From RBC074 sp964470555 (GTDB lineage: Bacteria > Acidobacteriota > Blastocatellia > RBC074), in the NCBI GenBank assembly GCA_964470555.1, contig CAYYDG010000013.1:1-64000 (forward strand): DNA of 64,000 nt, in the 5' to 3' direction. The stretch's first letter is position 1; each line of letters starts with the position of its first letter. Below, piece after piece: positions 29,623-38,380 of this stretch. A model generated the notes under the pieces. It had not been told where the DNA came from. It ran no database searches and saw only the letters and a program-made list of their open reading frames with translations. Both the position numbers and the translations under genes were made by a program.

Positions 29623-31554
29623 ATGGACGCAAACTTTTTGGTTCCAGCATTGTCCGTTTCTGGGTTGAAAGTTTTCATCACGCTTTTAATTCTGGCGGGA
29701 GCGATTTATGGCTTTGTCAGCGAAAAAGTAGCGCCGGATGTGGTTGCCTTGCTGGCGATACTGGCTCTGTTACTGACCGGGGTGCTGAGTCCCGACGAAG
29801 CCTTTTCGGGGTTCAGCCATCCGGCTACGGTTGCTGTGGCGGCGGTGCTGGTGTTGTCTTCGGCAATTGAACGCACAGGAGTTTTATCGCTGGTGGCGCG
29901 GCGGGTTCTGGCTCCGCTGGGCAGTTCCGAGTTTCTTTTGACGGCGGTCATTATGATCGTGATTGGAACGCTTTCGGCTTTCGTCAACAACACCGCCGCA
30001 GTCGCCATTTTCATTCCGGTCGTGCTGGAAGTTTGTCGTCAAACGGGGGCCAGTCCGGGGCGTGTGCTGATGCCTATGTCGCACGCGGCGACATTCGGCG
30101 GCATGTGTACGCTGGTTGGCACTTCCACCAATCTGGTGGCGCACGAATTTGCGCGCAGTCAGGGATTGCCGGGATTTTCAATGTTCGAAATGGGCAAGGT
30201 CGGGTTGCCGATGGTGGTGGCTGGCTTTGCCTATATTTTGTTTGTCGGACGATGGTTTTTGCCGCGAACTCAGGCGGCTGTGCCCGAAACCATAGGGCAG
30301 GCCGATCCTTATTTGTCGGAATTGATAGTGATGAGCGATTCACCGTGGGTGGGGCGCGAAGTGAATTCCGAAAAATTTCGGCGCGATCTGGATGTGGAGT
30401 TGGTGGGATTGGTGCGTGACGGACGAGTGGTCGGATTGGAAGAGCAACCACCACATTTTGCCGCAGGAGATTCGTTGCGCGTGCGTGGCGCGTTGGAGAA
30501 GGTACTGGCTCTGGCTGCCAGCGACGGATTGGAATTGCATCGCCCGGAAGATCGAAAAGGCGAAGAAATTTCGACTCGATCCGAAGCGTCTGCGGAAGCT
30601 TCGACAGACGTTGAAGCTTCTGAAACAGAGTCTGGATCGGCGGACGAGGCAAAGCCGGCGGAAACGGAAGTTGTCGCCGAGAAATCGGCCAGCCAGTTGC
30701 GTCTGGCCGAAGTCGTGGTGCTGATTACTTCGGGATTGATCGGACGCACTCTCAAGCAAATTCGTTTTGCCGAACGATTCGATGCGGTCGTTTTGGCGTT
30801 AAGGCGTCGCGGAGGCGTCAGCGAACGCCCCTCCACCACTCCCTTGCACGCAGGAGATGTGCTGGTGGTCGAAGGTTCGCCGGAATCACTGACGGCATTG
30901 GCTGAAACGCGCGGCTTTTTGGTGGTGGGCACATTGGCACGCGCCAAACAGCGCCCGCATTTATTGCTGATTACCACGTTGGTGCTGGTTGGCGTGGTGG
31001 GCATTGCCGCGGTCGGGATTCTGCCGATTGTGACGGCGGCAGTGGCCGGGTGCGCTGTGCTGATGCTGACGGGCTGTTTGCCGCCGCGCGAAGCGTATCA
31101 GGCCATAGACCTGAGCCTGGTGTTTTTGCTGGCAGGCACTTTGGCGTTGGGAACCGCTCTGGAAAAAACCGGCATTACGACCATGCTCGCCAATGGATTG
31201 GCGGCGATGACTGGCGTGACCGGGCCGTATGTCGTGCTGATCTGTTTCTTTCTGGTGGCAGTGGGAATTTCTGAATTGATGTCGAACAGCGGAACCGTCG
31301 CCTTGCTGGCTCCGGTGGCGGTTTCCAGCGCCGCGCAAATGGGAATCAATCCGATGGCGTTGCTGGCCGCCATAGCTTTGGGCGCATCTGCCTCATTCGC
31401 CATGCCAATGGGGTATCAAACCAGTTTGATGATATACGGCCCAGGCGGTTACCGATTCAAAGATTTCGTTCGCATGGGAATTGCGCTGGATTTGTTGCTG
31501 GCTGTGCTGGCGCTTTGGCTGATTCCGCAGTTCTGGCCGCTGACGGCGAAATGA
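29623..31554 (+). CDS. SLC13-type anion permease with two RCK_C (TrkA-C) domains
   Basis: A 643-residue polytopic membrane protein. The two halves of the transporter (residues ~15-220 and ~445-640) flank a cytoplasmic section with two TrkA-C domains: LIVMSDSPWVGREVNSEKFR (~230-305) and VVLITSGLIGRTLKQIRF (~360-435). An acidic Ser/Glu linker separates the two. Transport-domain signatures are FVNNTAAVAIFIPVVLEVCR with GGMCTLVGTSTNLVAHEF, and ELMSNSGTVALLAPVAVSSA with ASASFAMPMGYQTSLMIYGP in the second half. This layout is the SLC13/DASS-type permease (sulfate, dicarboxylate or other anions). The plus-strand sensor gene at 31727 follows, with a related upstream box. Confidence 0.9.
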   Translation: MDANFLVPALSVSGLKVFITLLILAGAIYGFVSEKVAPDVVALLAILALLLTGVLSPDEAFSGFSHPATVAVAAVLVLSSAIERTGVLSLVARRVLAPLGSSEFLLTAVIMIVIGTLSAFVNNTAAVAIFIPVVLEVCRQTGASPGRVLMPMSHAATFGGMCTLVGTSTNLVAHEFARSQGLPGFSMFEMGKVGLPMVVAGFAYILFVGRWFLPRTQAAVPETIGQADPYLSELIVMSDSPWVGREVNSEKFRRDLDVELVGLVRDGRVVGLEEQPPHFAAGDSLRVRGALEKVLALAASDGLELHRPEDRKGEEISTRSEASAEASTDVEASETESGSADEAKPAETEVVAEKSASQLRLAEVVVLITSGLIGRTLKQIRFAERFDAVVLALRRRGGVSERPSTTPLHAGDVLVVEGSPESLTALAETRGFLVVGTLARAKQRPHLLLITTLVLVGVVGIAAVGILPIVTAAVAGCAVLMLTGCLPPREAYQAIDLSLVFLLAGTLALGTALEKTGITTMLANGLAAMTGVTGPYVVLICFFLVAVGISELMSNSGTVALLAPVAVSSAAQMGINPMALLAAIALGASASFAMPMGYQTSLMIYGPGGYRFKDFVRMGIALDLLLAVLALWLIPQFWPLTAK

Positions 31555-31696
31555 CGGCGAAATGATTGATATGGACCGATGGCGATAAGTCGCTTTTCAG
31601 GTTTCTATGCTTGAAACGGAAACAGTCTTGTTGTGATGCATATCTGATTTTATTATCCGCGTCTGATTGGGTCGCTACATGAAATCTAAAAACTTC

Positions 31697-31731
31697 CCAA
31701 AAGAATTCTAAATCGCAGATAAGTCCTTGAA
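31697..31731 (+). promoter_or_regulatory. shared upstream box B (CadC-like gene)
   Basis: A 35-bp segment beginning CCAAAAGAATTCTAAATCGC, closely similar to box A. It overlaps the TTG start at 31727, which could indicate autoregulation or an alternative start. Confidence 0.5.
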
Positions 31732-33928
31732 ACAACACCAAATTTACAAATTCGATTCGTTTCGATTGGACGCTACAGCCAAAGTGGTGTTGCGTGATGG
31801 CCAACCTGTCACTTTGACTCGCAAAGCCGTCGAAACGCTTCTGGTGCTGGTAGAAAATGCCGGTCAGGTGGTTTCCAAAGAAGAGATGTTGACCGCCATC
31901 TGGCCGGATCGTGTGGTGGACGAAGCCAATCTGACGCAGAACGTCGCCATGGTTCGCAAAGCTTTGGCGGCGGAAAAGGGAAGTCCTGCCTTCATAGAAA
32001 CTTTTCCTGGACGAGGTTACCGCCTGATTGGGCCGGTCATTGCGGAAGAACCTGCGACCGGCAACGGTCATAAGGTTGTCGAATCGGCAGTCGCAAACGC
32101 CGACCACGATACGCAATCTGTTTCATCGTTGAGTTTTTCGGCGCCTGAGGGCGCTGCAAGGATGCAAGGTCGAATCCGGACGCGAACCGTAGTATTGATA
32201 GCGGCAATTGCACTGGCGGTAATTGCGGCGGGAGCAACCGGCGTCGTCTGGTTTCAAGGCCAGTCATCATCAACCGGCGCGGAATTCCATGTGACTTCGC
32301 TGACTCGGTTGCCGGGCAAGGAATTGCAACCGGCGATTTCGCCGGATGGAACGAAAGTCGCGTTTTTATGGGATCAGGGAGATGGGCGTCCGGCCAGTTT
32401 GTGTGTGCAATCAGTTGGAGAAAGCTCGCCTCGGCAGATTGTGTTTGGAGCGGGACATTACAGCAGCCCGACATGGTCGGCGGACGGACGCGCGCTGGCG
32501 TTTTTGAAAATCGGCAGGGATTCGAGCGATGTTATGACCGTCTTGCTGGAAACCGGCGAAGAGCGGTTGATTTCATCGTTCAAACCTCCTGTCTACGGTT
32601 TGCAGCGAAAGCTGCTCGATTGGTCGCCGGACGGCCAATGGATGGTGGTGTCGCATTCGGAGGTTCCAGAAAAGCCGAACGGCCTGTTTCTTATCAATGT
32701 GGCGACGAGCGAAAAGCGCCGGTTGACTTCGCCCGAAAACATGGTCGGCGGAGACGTAGACCCTCGCTTTTCGCCCGATGGCCGCACGATCACATTTATC
32801 CGTGACATACATCGTTCTCATCAGGAACTGTTCTCAGTCAATCAGGCTGGCAATCCGGTCAAACAATTGACCGCCGATTCCAAACAAATCAGCGGACAGG
32901 ATTGGGTTGGAGCGGGGCGACAAATAGTTTTTGCCTCCAACCGCAGCGGCGAATTCCGGTTGTGGCGTCTGAATGCCGACGTGGCCTCGCCGGAATCGAA
33001 TCCGCAATCCATCGGCATTTACAGCGAATTGCCGATTGAATTGTCTTTGGCGCGCAAAAACGATTCGCTCGTCTATTCAGTGCTGCAACAGGATCGCAAC
33101 ATCTGGCGGTTGGATTTGCGCTCTGAAGCCAGAGAAAAACGCTGGACGCGAATTGTGGCGTCATCGGCGCAGGACGCTTCGCCGCAGTATTCTCCGTTGG
33201 GAGACAAAATCTGTTTCCGTTCTGACCGCAGCGGCGAAGAGCAGCTTTGGGTCGGCGACGCCGACGGCGGCAATCAAATCCAGATTACCAAAGGAGCGCT
33301 GTATCCATCGGTCGGTCATTGGTCGCCCGACGGACGGCAGATAGCGTTCAACAACGCCCGAACCGGCGAATTGCATCTGGCGCAATTGACTGGAAAAGAC
33401 GAATGGGCGATCAAACCGTTTGGCGCAAACGGAGTCCATCCGGTGTTTTCACGCGACGGCAAATGGCTCTATGCCGGAACGACCAGCGGGATTTTGCGAT
33501 TTCCGGCCAATGGCGGCAGCGGAGTTCCCATCACCAGTGTCGGCGGGTTTTCGTTGGAAATTTCGGCGGATGGCAAATTCATTTACTTTATGCGCGAAGC
33601 CAACGACACGGTGTTGTGGCGCGTGAATACCGAAACCGGCGAATTGTCGAAAGTGATTGATGGACTGGTGCAACGTTGCACCAGTTGCTGGTCGCTGACT
33701 GCGGATGGCATTTATTTTCTGGGCGGCATACAGGCCTCGTTCGACGATCAGGCGATTTACTTTCAGGAATTCGCCACTGGCCGCCGCCGCGAAATTCTGA
33801 AATATCCTGAACCGCTTTCGCCGGTCGGCAGCGGCCCGTTTTCGCTTTCACCGGACTTGCGCTATCTGCTTTGCGTCCGCGTCGAACCCGCCAACAGCGA
33901 CATCCTGCGCGTCGAACCATTTCGATAA
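31727..33928 (+). CDS. CadC-like winged-helix regulator fused to TolB-type beta-propeller
   Basis: A 733-residue membrane one-component regulator. The N-terminal OmpR/PhoB-type winged helix (~3-100) begins YKFDSFRLDATAKVVLRDGQ and includes LTRKAVETLLVLVENAGQVV plus the C-terminal wing VRKALAAEKGSPAFIETFPG. A transmembrane helix follows (~155-177, VVLIAAIALAVIAAGATGVV). The rest is a periplasmic PD40/TolB-like propeller with LQPAISPDGTKVAFL, YSSPTWSADGRALAFLK, VDPRFSPDGRTITFIR and CSPQ-type repeats. In this layout the propeller senses an outside signal and the DNA-binding head controls genes. The start is a TTG (31727), since TAA at 31709 closes the frame. The target may be the permease upstream (inference). 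Confidence 0.87.
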   Translation: MKQHQIYKFDSFRLDATAKVVLRDGQPVTLTRKAVETLLVLVENAGQVVSKEEMLTAIWPDRVVDEANLTQNVAMVRKALAAEKGSPAFIETFPGRGYRLIGPVIAEEPATGNGHKVVESAVANADHDTQSVSSLSFSAPEGAARMQGRIRTRTVVLIAAIALAVIAAGATGVVWFQGQSSSTGAEFHVTSLTRLPGKELQPAISPDGTKVAFLWDQGDGRPASLCVQSVGESSPRQIVFGAGHYSSPTWSADGRALAFLKIGRDSSDVMTVLLETGEERLISSFKPPVYGLQRKLLDWSPDGQWMVVSHSEVPEKPNGLFLINVATSEKRRLTSPENMVGGDVDPRFSPDGRTITFIRDIHRSHQELFSVNQAGNPVKQLTADSKQISGQDWVGAGRQIVFASNRSGEFRLWRLNADVASPESNPQSIGIYSELPIELSLARKNDSLVYSVLQQDRNIWRLDLRSEAREKRWTRIVASSAQDASPQYSPLGDKICFRSDRSGEEQLWVGDADGGNQIQITKGALYPSVGHWSPDGRQIAFNNARTGELHLAQLTGKDEWAIKPFGANGVHPVFSRDGKWLYAGTTSGILRFPANGGSGVPITSVGGFSLEISADGKFIYFMREANDTVLWRVNTETGELSKVIDGLVQRCTSCWSLTADGIYFLGGIQASFDDQAIYFQEFATGRRREILKYPEPLSPVGSGPFSLSPDLRYLLCVRVEPANSDILRVEPFR

Positions 33929-33992
33929 TTTCTGATCCTTGATTTTCAGTCAGTGCCGGGCGGCTGGATTTTCAGCGCTCCAAAAAAAAATC

Positions 33993-34035
33993 AGACGCCC
34001 GAACCGTCAGGGAAGCTTGGCGGTTTCGAGCGTCT
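33993..34035 (-). terminator. imperfect hairpin with T-run on minus strand
   Basis: Left arm AGACGCCCGAACCG and right arm CGGTTTCGAGCGTCT form an imperfect stem. On the minus strand it is followed by a run of nine T residues. It lies after the plus-strand CadC-like gene, and no minus-strand gene is nearby, so its role is uncertain. Confidence 0.4.
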
Positions 34036-34185
34036 TAAACAGTGGTGCCTCAACGATTCGGATTCTATGCAGATGGCCGATTCCATTCATGAGGTTTTGG
34101 TGATGTTTTGGTGATGAACGGATTTTTGTCATTTCGAAAGCAGGTTTGACCGTCTAAATAGTCAACCGAACACTCTGAAGGCGTT

Positions 34186-34842
34186 ATGACTGAAACCTCC
34201 ATAAAACGATGCCAGGAATGCGGCGCGGCGCTGTTGCCCAAACGACGGGTTTGCGTCGCTTGCGCTGCTCCAATCCCCGGCGCTGGCCATGAACGCACGG
34301 GAGCTTTGGCGGATGTCGTCAACGAAATGCACTCAACCCGCGATCCGGACAAAACAGTCGTCTTTGTGCCCGAATACCGCGAAGCCAGATTGAAACATGA
34401 ACGCCGCAGCAAACAATTGATCGTTGCGGCTTTGATTGGTTGCGTTGCGTTGATAGCTTCGTTTTTGATTCTGGGACGTACAGGCCAACGCAAAAAATCG
34501 GATGCTCCGGCACAGCAGCAACGCGAAGCGATGGCCAAAAGGGATTTCAACTTATACACCAAAGCCTTTGAGGATTTTCGCGCTGACGTTGGACGTTATC
34601 CAACTGTTCAAGAGGGGTTGGGAGCATTGCTCAAACGTCCGGCTGGGCTGGATCAGTGGCACGGCCCATATATTGAATCGGATTATTCAGTTGATCCCTG
34701 GGGCCACGATTACGTTTACCAGGCGACCGATGACGCCAAAGGCTACCTCATGTTCACCTTTGGGCCGGAAGGCGAATCGGCGGGGAAGTATTACATGCGA
34801 ATTACTTCCGGCGTGGCGGAGCCAACTTCAACCCCTGATTAA
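34186..34842 (+). CDS. zinc-ribbon protein with transmembrane helix and GspG-like C-terminal domain
   Basis: A 218-residue protein of unusual layout. The N-terminus is a zinc ribbon (CxxC at 9-12 and CxxC at 23-26, CQEC and CVAC). A cytoplasmic linker follows, then a transmembrane helix (~78-100, LIVAALIGCVALIASFLIL). The C-terminal domain (~118-212) matches the major pseudopilin GspG: DFRADVGRYPTVQEGLGALL, LDQWHGPYIESDYSVDPWGH and YLMFTFGPEGESAGKYYM. The pilin-type prepilin peptidase site is missing, so it is not a pseudopilin in the ordinary sense. The ORF ends overlapping the stop of the kynureninase-like gene on the other strand by 4 bp. Function unknown. Confidence 0.75.
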   Translation: MTETSIKRCQECGAALLPKRRVCVACAAPIPGAGHERTGALADVVNEMHSTRDPDKTVVFVPEYREARLKHERRSKQLIVAALIGCVALIASFLILGRTGQRKKSDAPAQQQREAMAKRDFNLYTKAFEDFRADVGRYPTVQEGLGALLKRPAGLDQWHGPYIESDYSVDPWGHDYVYQATDDAKGYLMFTFGPEGESAGKYYMRITSGVAEPTSTPD

Positions 34843-36026
34843 AATCTGGCGCCGCTGGCAGCCAGGTGCTTTTCGTAGCTTTTTGTCCCCAGAATGGATT
34901 TGATTTCCGCGACAACGGCTTCGAGTTCTTCGTCCGCCGTGAAAAAGTGCGGGCCGATGCGAATGCCTGCGCCGGGACGATAATCCACCAGCACGTCGCG
35001 ATTGGCCAGTTCGCGCACGACTTCGCCAGCGTGCGGTACATCAAAAATCACCGAACCGCCTCGCTGTTCCGCCTTCAACGGAGAATTCACGCGCCAGCCT
35101 TGCTCGTTCGCCAGTTCGATCAGCCGCGATGTTTGCCTGACGGATTTGGCGCGAATGCGTTCGACGCCGATTTCGTTGATCAGGTCATACCCGCTTTCGG
35201 CAGCGTACAAAGTCGGAATCGCGGGCGAACCGTGCAAAAAACGATGCGCATCTTCGGCATAAGTCATTTCCGGTTCGAAGGCGAACGGCGATTGATGCGC
35301 CGCCCAGCCTGTGACTTTCGGTTTCAACCGTTCGCGCAAATCCGGGCGAACGTACAGATACCCGGCTCCGGGGCCGCCCAACAGCCATTTGACCGAACCG
35401 CCTGTGGCGAAATCCACGCCGAGTTCTGTGACGTTGAACGGAACAGTTCCCGCCGATTGGTAAGTGTCCAGCACAACCATCGCGCCCACCGCATGCGCTT
35501 TTTCGATGATGGCTTTGGCGTCTTGAATGTAGGCGCTTTTGAACAGCACGTGCGACATCGGAACGAGCAAAGTTTCTTCGTCAATCGCGTCCACCATTCG
35601 CTGAGTGTCAATGGTGATGCCGTCGTCGGTGGGAACGCGAACGACTTTGGCGCCAGCAGCTTCGGCGTGCGCGTCGTAGACGTACATCACCGAAGGAAAA
35701 TTCATCGCTTCGTAAACGATCTTGTTGCGGGGTTGGGTGAGATCAAAACACGACAGAATCAGCGCCTGACAGACGGAAACGTTCTGGTGCATGACCACCG
35801 AACCCTTAGCGGCTCCGATGATGCGAGCGATTTTGTCGCCAACGGTCAGCGGCATTTCCCACCAGCCTTCTGCCCAGGCGCGAATGCCTCGCGTGGCCCA
35901 CGTTTCAGCATACTCGTGCAGCCGGTCATAAGTTTTTTGCGGCATTGCGCCCAGCGAATGGTTAATCAGATAAAGCGTGTTTTCCAGAATCGGAAACTGC
36001 GAACGATAAGAAAGAAGGTCGTCCAT
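34839..36026 (-). CDS. kynU: kynureninase-like PLP-dependent enzyme (aminotransferase class V fold)
   Basis: A 395-residue fold-type I PLP enzyme. Features are SVVMHQNVSVCQALILSCFD, DTYQSAGTVPFNV (PLP-binding Asp region), and FATGGSVKWLLGGPGAGYLYV with the candidate Schiff-base Lys213, matching the kynureninase sequence pattern (K[WY]L.GGPG). Kynureninase cleaves kynurenine to anthranilate and alanine. Tryptophan 2,3-dioxygenase lies 1 kb upstream on the same strand, supporting this assignment, although a related class V enzyme cannot be excluded. The protein is slightly shorter than typical kynureninases (~410-420). The 3' end overlaps the zinc-ribbon gene by 4 bp. Confidence 0.75.
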   Translation of the reverse strand: MDDLLSYRSQFPILENTLYLINHSLGAMPQKTYDRLHEYAETWATRGIRAWAEGWWEMPLTVGDKIARIIGAAKGSVVMHQNVSVCQALILSCFDLTQPRNKIVYEAMNFPSVMYVYDAHAEAAGAKVVRVPTDDGITIDTQRMVDAIDEETLLVPMSHVLFKSAYIQDAKAIIEKAHAVGAMVVLDTYQSAGTVPFNVTELGVDFATGGSVKWLLGGPGAGYLYVRPDLRERLKPKVTGWAAHQSPFAFEPEMTYAEDAHRFLHGSPAIPTLYAAESGYDLINEIGVERIRAKSVRQTSRLIELANEQGWRVNSPLKAEQRGGSVIFDVPHAGEVVRELANRDVLVDYRPGAGIRIGPHFFTADEELEAVVAEIKSILGTKSYEKHLAASGARF

Positions 36027-36063
36027 AGCGGTTCTCCAAATTTGAGATGGCGAAGCTTTTTCT

Positions 36064-36136
36064 CACTGCAGAGTTCGCAAAGATGGCGCAGAGTTTTTCT
36101 CTGCGAATCCTCTGCGTTCTTTGCGCCTCTGTGGTG
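36064..36136. repeat. solo palindrome of the CGCAGAG word family
   Basis: A 73-bp imperfect palindrome between the kynureninase-like and HAD genes. The left arm contains CACTGCAGAG..CGCAAAG..GGCGCAGAG; the right arm ends CTCTGCGTTCTTTGCGCCTC then TGTGGTG. The same words form the arms around the GxxExxY gene at 40427-40834. Confidence 0.7.
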
Positions 36137-36146
36137 AAAATTCAGA

Positions 36147-36851
36147 TCATTTGCTTATTGGTGTCTGAGCCGAATTCAGAAACTCAAAAAAATCATGCAG
36201 GTTGCGATAATCGCCGACGATGTGGCGCGCTCCTGCTTCGGCCAATGTTTGAGCGCGTTCGCCGCTGGCAATGCCTACGAAATCCAGGTTCAGATTCGCC
36301 GCGGTTCGCACATCCCACAATCCGTCGCCAACCGAAACGACTTTGGCAAACTGGCTGATGCCGTAATGCTGCCGCGCGCGATCCATCGCCGCTTGCACAA
36401 TGCCCTCGCGCGGGCGAGCGTCTTCGGCAAACCCGCCGGGAAACCGATCCAGTTCGATTCCGGCAGCAGCCAATTTCATCTTTGCCGAACCGCGCCAGCA
36501 ACCGGTGGCAATCGTAATCACCCAATCGTCATGTTGCGCAAGCTGCGTGACCATCTGCTGCGCGCCGGGAATTTCGGCAAAGTGTGTTGCGTCCAGGGCG
36601 TGATGTTCATGCAGCAAATCGAAAAAGCGCGTTTTCAAGGGCGATAAATCTTCGTCCGTAGGTTCGCGGTTGAAATGATCCAGAAAGATTTGATGCGTCA
36701 GGCCGGAATCGCTGACGTGCGGGCAATTCGTCCACGAAGCGCCGATTTCCAGCACGCCGTGCGTTTCAGCGACGGCGCGCGTGAAGCAAACGGTGTCTAT
36801 GTGACTGGTGTCGGTCAGCGTTCCGTCAATGTCCAAAATGGCAAGTTTCAT
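36147..36851 (-). CDS. HAD family hydrolase (phosphoglycolate-phosphatase-like)
   Basis: A 234-residue HAD-superfamily phosphatase. Motif I LAILDIDGTLTDTSHIDTVC (nucleophile Asp8 and acid Asp10) is at the N-terminus; motif II is in WVITIATGCWRG, and motif IV VVSVGDGLWDVRTAANLNLDF carries the GDGxxD pair. The helical cap between ~15 and ~95 fits subfamily IA (Gph/beta-phosphoglucomutase-like). The substrate could be a small phosphorylated metabolite. It lies between the kynureninase-like gene and the dioxygenase on the same strand, but no direct link is known. Confidence 0.85.
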   Translation of the reverse strand: MKLAILDIDGTLTDTSHIDTVCFTRAVAETHGVLEIGASWTNCPHVSDSGLTHQIFLDHFNREPTDEDLSPLKTRFFDLLHEHHALDATHFAEIPGAQQMVTQLAQHDDWVITIATGCWRGSAKMKLAAAGIELDRFPGGFAEDARPREGIVQAAMDRARQHYGISQFAKVVSVGDGLWDVRTAANLNLDFVGIASGERAQTLAEAGARHIVGDYRNLHDFFEFLNSAQTPISK

Positions 36852-36874
36852 AATCAGGTTTCAGGTGAAAGGCT

Positions 36875-37044
36875 CTAAATCAGAACAAGCTACATTGAGA
36901 CACTGCGATCAAAACAGGATGAACAAGATTTTCGACAGGACTTACAAGACCATCAACAGTTGAACCGATCCAGCCGATCCTGAATCCTGTTCATCCTGAA
37001 AAAAATCATGTCCATCCTGTTTCAATGTTTTTGCTTCGATTTAG
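36875..37044 (+). repeat. ~170-bp MITE-like element, copy 3
   Basis: The element is 170 bp. The left end is CTAAATCAGAACAAGCTACA; the right end, reversed, is CTAAATCGAAGCAAAAACAT. The internal CAGGATGAACAAGATT and AATCCTGTTCATCCTG are conserved with copy 2. Its right-end CTAAATC overlaps the stop codon (TAA) of the dioxygenase gene. Confidence 0.85.
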
Positions 37045-37886
37045 ATTTCGGTCAGCATTGTTCGCGCTTCCCACAATTCGGGGAAGAATTTTTTGTCCAG
37101 CGTCATTTTCAAGTACGAAGCGCCGCTGCTGCCGCCCGTTCCGAGCCGCACGCCGATGGTTCGTTCGATCATCTGTATGTGTCGCAATCGCCAACTGACG
37201 ATCAGTTCGTCGAATTCTGTCAACCGTTCGCAAACGTCAATCCAATCGCGATGGCGGCGTTCGTCGCGGTAAATGGCCAGAATCGCCTGAGCGCGAGCTT
37301 TGTACTTTTCTTCGTCGTCGGCGTTTTCGGCCAGGTTGGGCATCACGCCGAGCGAAGTCAGCGCTTCAAAAAACACATCGCGCAACGAAGGTTCGGCCAA
37401 GCGTCGTTTGAGCTGCGCCAGCATTTCCGGCGACGCTTCGTGAAAGCGCAGCATCTTTTCGTCTTTCATCCCACACAAAAATTCCAGTTCGCGGAATTGT
37501 TCGGATTGAAAACCGCTGGCCGGTTTCAGTTTGTCGCGGAAGGCCAGAAAATGCGTTGGCAGCATGGTTTCCAGAATCGTGAACTGTTCGACCAGCACGC
37601 GGGCGATTTCGGTGCAGCGACGCAACAACCGCGCTGCTTCGTACACTTCGTCGGCGTCCGGATTATTCACGGCGACTCGCAAATTGGCGACGACGGCATC
37701 CAGTTCATGCAGCAATTGTTTGAACCACAATTCATACGTCTGGTGGATGATGATGAACAACAATTCGTCGTGATGTGGCGGCGAAGATTGCGGCTGCTGC
37801 AGCCGAATCAATTCTTCAACGTGCAAGTAACTGCCATAGGTCAGTTGATCGGATTCGGGTTTGATGGGAGTTTGCATAACACTCAA
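37041..37886 (-). CDS. kynA: tryptophan 2,3-dioxygenase
   Basis: A 281-residue haem dioxygenase. It contains LTYGSYLHVEELIRLQQPQS, the helix HDELLFIIIHQTYELWFKQL with the conserved histidine, and the signature GTGGSSGASYLKMTL at residues 249-263. The enzyme converts tryptophan to N-formylkynurenine in the cytoplasm, using haem and O2. The start overlaps the stop of the GNAT gene by 4 bp. The stop codon lies in the end of repeat copy 3. The kynureninase-like gene lies downstream on the same strand, so a partial tryptophan-to-anthranilate route is encoded here; a formamidase was not found. Confidence 0.93.
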   Translation of the reverse strand: MSVMQTPIKPESDQLTYGSYLHVEELIRLQQPQSSPPHHDELLFIIIHQTYELWFKQLLHELDAVVANLRVAVNNPDADEVYEAARLLRRCTEIARVLVEQFTILETMLPTHFLAFRDKLKPASGFQSEQFRELEFLCGMKDEKMLRFHEASPEMLAQLKRRLAEPSLRDVFFEALTSLGVMPNLAENADDEEKYKARAQAILAIYRDERRHRDWIDVCERLTEFDELIVSWRLRHIQMIERTIGVRLGTGGSSGASYLKMTLDKKFFPELWEARTMLTEI

Positions 37887-38380
37887 TCCGTCAGGAAAAG
37901 TTCGAACAGTTGTTCGATGGCTGGCGCGCCAAAAGTTTCAGAAGGGTGTTCTTCAATCAGCTTGAAGCCGAATTTGTCGTAAAGGCGTCGGGCGGCATGA
38001 AGCCCGGCAATTGTGTGCAGGTAAACGCGCTCGAAGCTTTTGTTGCGGCAAAAATTTATCGCTTCAGACATCAGCCGATTGCCCAGTCCGTGACCGGCGT
38101 AAGCTTCATCGGCGATGAACCAGCGCAGCTTTGCGCCTTCTGTTTCGTGGCGACTGCCATCAATCGTAATGGAACCGACGATCCGCTCGCCGTCCAGCGC
38201 CAGCCAGAAACCGTCATGCGCCGGGTCGAAGCGCTTGAAGAATTCGGCCAGTCCCGCAGCAATCTGGATTTCAAACGTCAGGCCGAAATTCCAATTGCGG
38301 CTGTAATAAGTGCCGTGCAATTCGACGACTTTGCCCAAAGCTCCGGGGCGGTATTCGCTGGTGATTGTAATTTCGCTCAT
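37883..38380 (-). CDS. GNAT family N-acetyltransferase
   Basis: A 165-residue GNAT acetyltransferase. The characteristic motif A region is LRWFIADEAYAGHGLGNRLM, with the acetyl-CoA pyrophosphate-binding pattern (Q/R-x-x-G-x-G/A type) at AGHGLGNRL, and the C-terminal part VYLHTIAGLHAARRLYDKFG is also typical. The acyl acceptor is unknown. It is translationally coupled to both neighbours, since its start overlaps the stop of the Ycf48-like gene and its stop overlaps the start of the dioxygenase gene, so it belongs to the same transcript. This might indicate a role linked to tryptophan or amine metabolism, but this is only inferred. Confidence 0.87.
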   Translation of the reverse strand: MSEITITSEYRPGALGKVVELHGTYYSRNWNFGLTFEIQIAAGLAEFFKRFDPAHDGFWLALDGERIVGSITIDGSRHETEGAKLRWFIADEAYAGHGLGNRLMSEAINFCRNKSFERVYLHTIAGLHAARRLYDKFGFKLIEEHPSETFGAPAIEQLFELFLTD

